A DNA stretch of 5,854 nt from an uncultured Pseudomonadota bacterium (GTDB lineage Bacteria > Myxococcota > UBA796), in NCBI GenBank assembly GCA_913040875.1, contig CAJWHX010000238.1, positions 1 through 5,854 on the forward strand, given 5' to 3'. Shown here piece after piece: positions 5,369 to 5,854 of the stretch. Position numbers and translations under genes: made by a program. Every line of letters begins with the position of its first letter. Positions within the stretch are counted from its first letter, which is position 1. The notes beneath the pieces are model-generated. The model searched no databases, had not been told where the DNA came from, and saw only the letters and a program-made list of their open reading frames with translations.

Positions 5369-5763
5369 CCAGTGTGAGTGGACATATCGAACCAAGAATG
5401 CGTTTGTACGCCGTACCGTCTGGTCCAATCAAGCCCTATGCTCTCTTGGGTGCGTACTTCCGTTTGTATGATTCGTACACCGTTCCTGATGCACCGACCG
5501 TCAACTACAGCAACCAGCCTGGCGGTTTGCACTACGGTGTGACAACCGGTGGTGGTTTGGCGTTCGATTCTGCAGGTCCTGTTGGTGTGTTCTTGGAAGT
5601 TCCATGGACTTACGTCATCAATCAGCAACCCTATGAGCGGTCGGTTCTCTTGGAAGATTCTTATGCTGAAGGTGATCCGTATGTACGTGGTACGCCTGAC
5701 CGTCCTCCGTATTACAATCAAGTGCTTGGGTTGAAGATGGGGATGACTCTCCGGTTCAACTAA
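5293..5763 (+). pseudogene. C-terminal beta-barrel part of the frameshifted gene
   Basis: Reading frame -1 relative to the 4418 gene, ending at TAA 5761-5763. It continues the same protein with alternating aromatic/small-residue strands typical of outer-membrane barrels: IEPRMRLYAV, IKPYALLGAYFRLY, LHYGVTTGGGLAF, VGVFLEVPWTYVI and a final VLGLKMGMTLRFN. The last strand with Phe next to the C-terminus is close to the C-terminal beta-signal of Bam substrates. Joined at AAA 5291-5293, the whole protein would be 448 residues. The piece has no good start of its own: ATG 5308 and ATG 5245 both lack a Shine-Dalgarno and a signal peptide, so by itself it could not reach the membrane. It is either a pseudogene part, a base-call error, or the product of programmed -1 frameshifting. 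The boundary at 5293 is nominal. Confidence 0.65.
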
Positions 5764-5854
5764 CTTTCGCGTTTAATCTGCCGTTGTCTTCTTCGGATAT
5801 CAAGTTCCGCTTTCGCTCGGATACAGAGGTATACCTCGCTCTGTTGGATTCTTG
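5760..5854 (-). CDS. Possible C-terminal end of a convergent gene entering from the right edge
   Basis: On the minus strand a frame is open from the right edge for about 30 codons to TAG at 5762-5760, overlapping the stop of the barrel gene. The visible peptide is basic and helix-like (EVYLCIRAKAELD then RRRQRQIKRES). This has the look of a real C-terminal tail, and convergent genes with overlapping stops are common. An open frame of this length is nevertheless not significant by itself, and one other minus-strand frame is also open here to TGA at 5756-5758. No family can be named. Confidence 0.3.
   Translation of the reverse strand, partial: RIQQSEVYLCIRAKAELDIRRRQRQIKRES

Noticed and set aside
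5266..5721. 151-codon minus-strand frame opposite the barrel gene; also a 116-codon one at 4742-5092.
   Set aside because: Their composition (rich in Arg, Trp, His or Thr-Arg strings) is that of antisense shadows, while the plus strand shows signal peptide, barrel strands and a C-terminal beta-signal.

Overview
The window looks like a chromosomal stretch from a Gram-negative bacterium with an outer membrane. The evidence is two lipobox lipoproteins, a C-terminal beta-barrel of outer-membrane type, Shine-Dalgarno sites of the GGAG type and compact gene spacing. A membrane-anchored Hanks-type Ser/Thr kinase with a periplasmic PEGA domain, together with a TolB/CsgG-like domain fused to a barrel, recalls the Myxococcota/Bradymonadia/Bdellovibrionota part of the bacterial tree. 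That placement is inferred from domain style, not from a marker gene. Base composition by eye is moderate (near 50% GC or a little below) and fairly uniform, with no insertion sequence, integrase, CRISPR array, rRNA or tRNA visible.

Layout. From about 3570 down to position 1, four genes run on the minus strand: a PEP-synthase/PPDK regulatory protein (ppsR family), a 617-residue Ser/Thr kinase with a PEGA domain and a TTG start, a small Ig/PKD-like lipoprotein, and a second lipoprotein that runs off the left edge. Gaps are 15, 85 and 1 nt. A good sigma70-like promoter lies in front of ppsR (TTGACC, 18 bp, TATAAA). On the plus strand, starting about 10 bp from that -35 box, is an unlisted 38-codon gene for a single-span membrane peptide with a very good ribosome binding site. 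Next comes a minus-strand gene for a four-helix membrane protein of unknown function (3865-4311). Divergent from it is a plus-strand gene for a secreted two-domain protein (TolB/CsgG-like domain plus beta-barrel). It is broken by a -1 frameshift near 5290-5365, so it reads as two overlapping pieces. After its stop, a minus-strand reading frame may enter from the right edge as the tail of a convergent gene.

How the parts may work together. The ppsR-family protein is a dual kinase/phosphorylase that switches PEP synthase or pyruvate phosphate dikinase on and off. The kinase gene directly behind it encodes a cytoplasmic kinase domain, one membrane helix and a periplasmic PEGA domain, and two lipoproteins follow. 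A shared transcript would link regulation of the pyruvate/PEP node with an envelope-sensing kinase. This is an inference from gene order only.

Two places deserve checking for sequence quality or real biology: the frameshift in the barrel gene (CCCAAAAAG run) and the AAAA run at the end of the 38-codon gene, where a one-base change would extend the peptide by about 30 residues.
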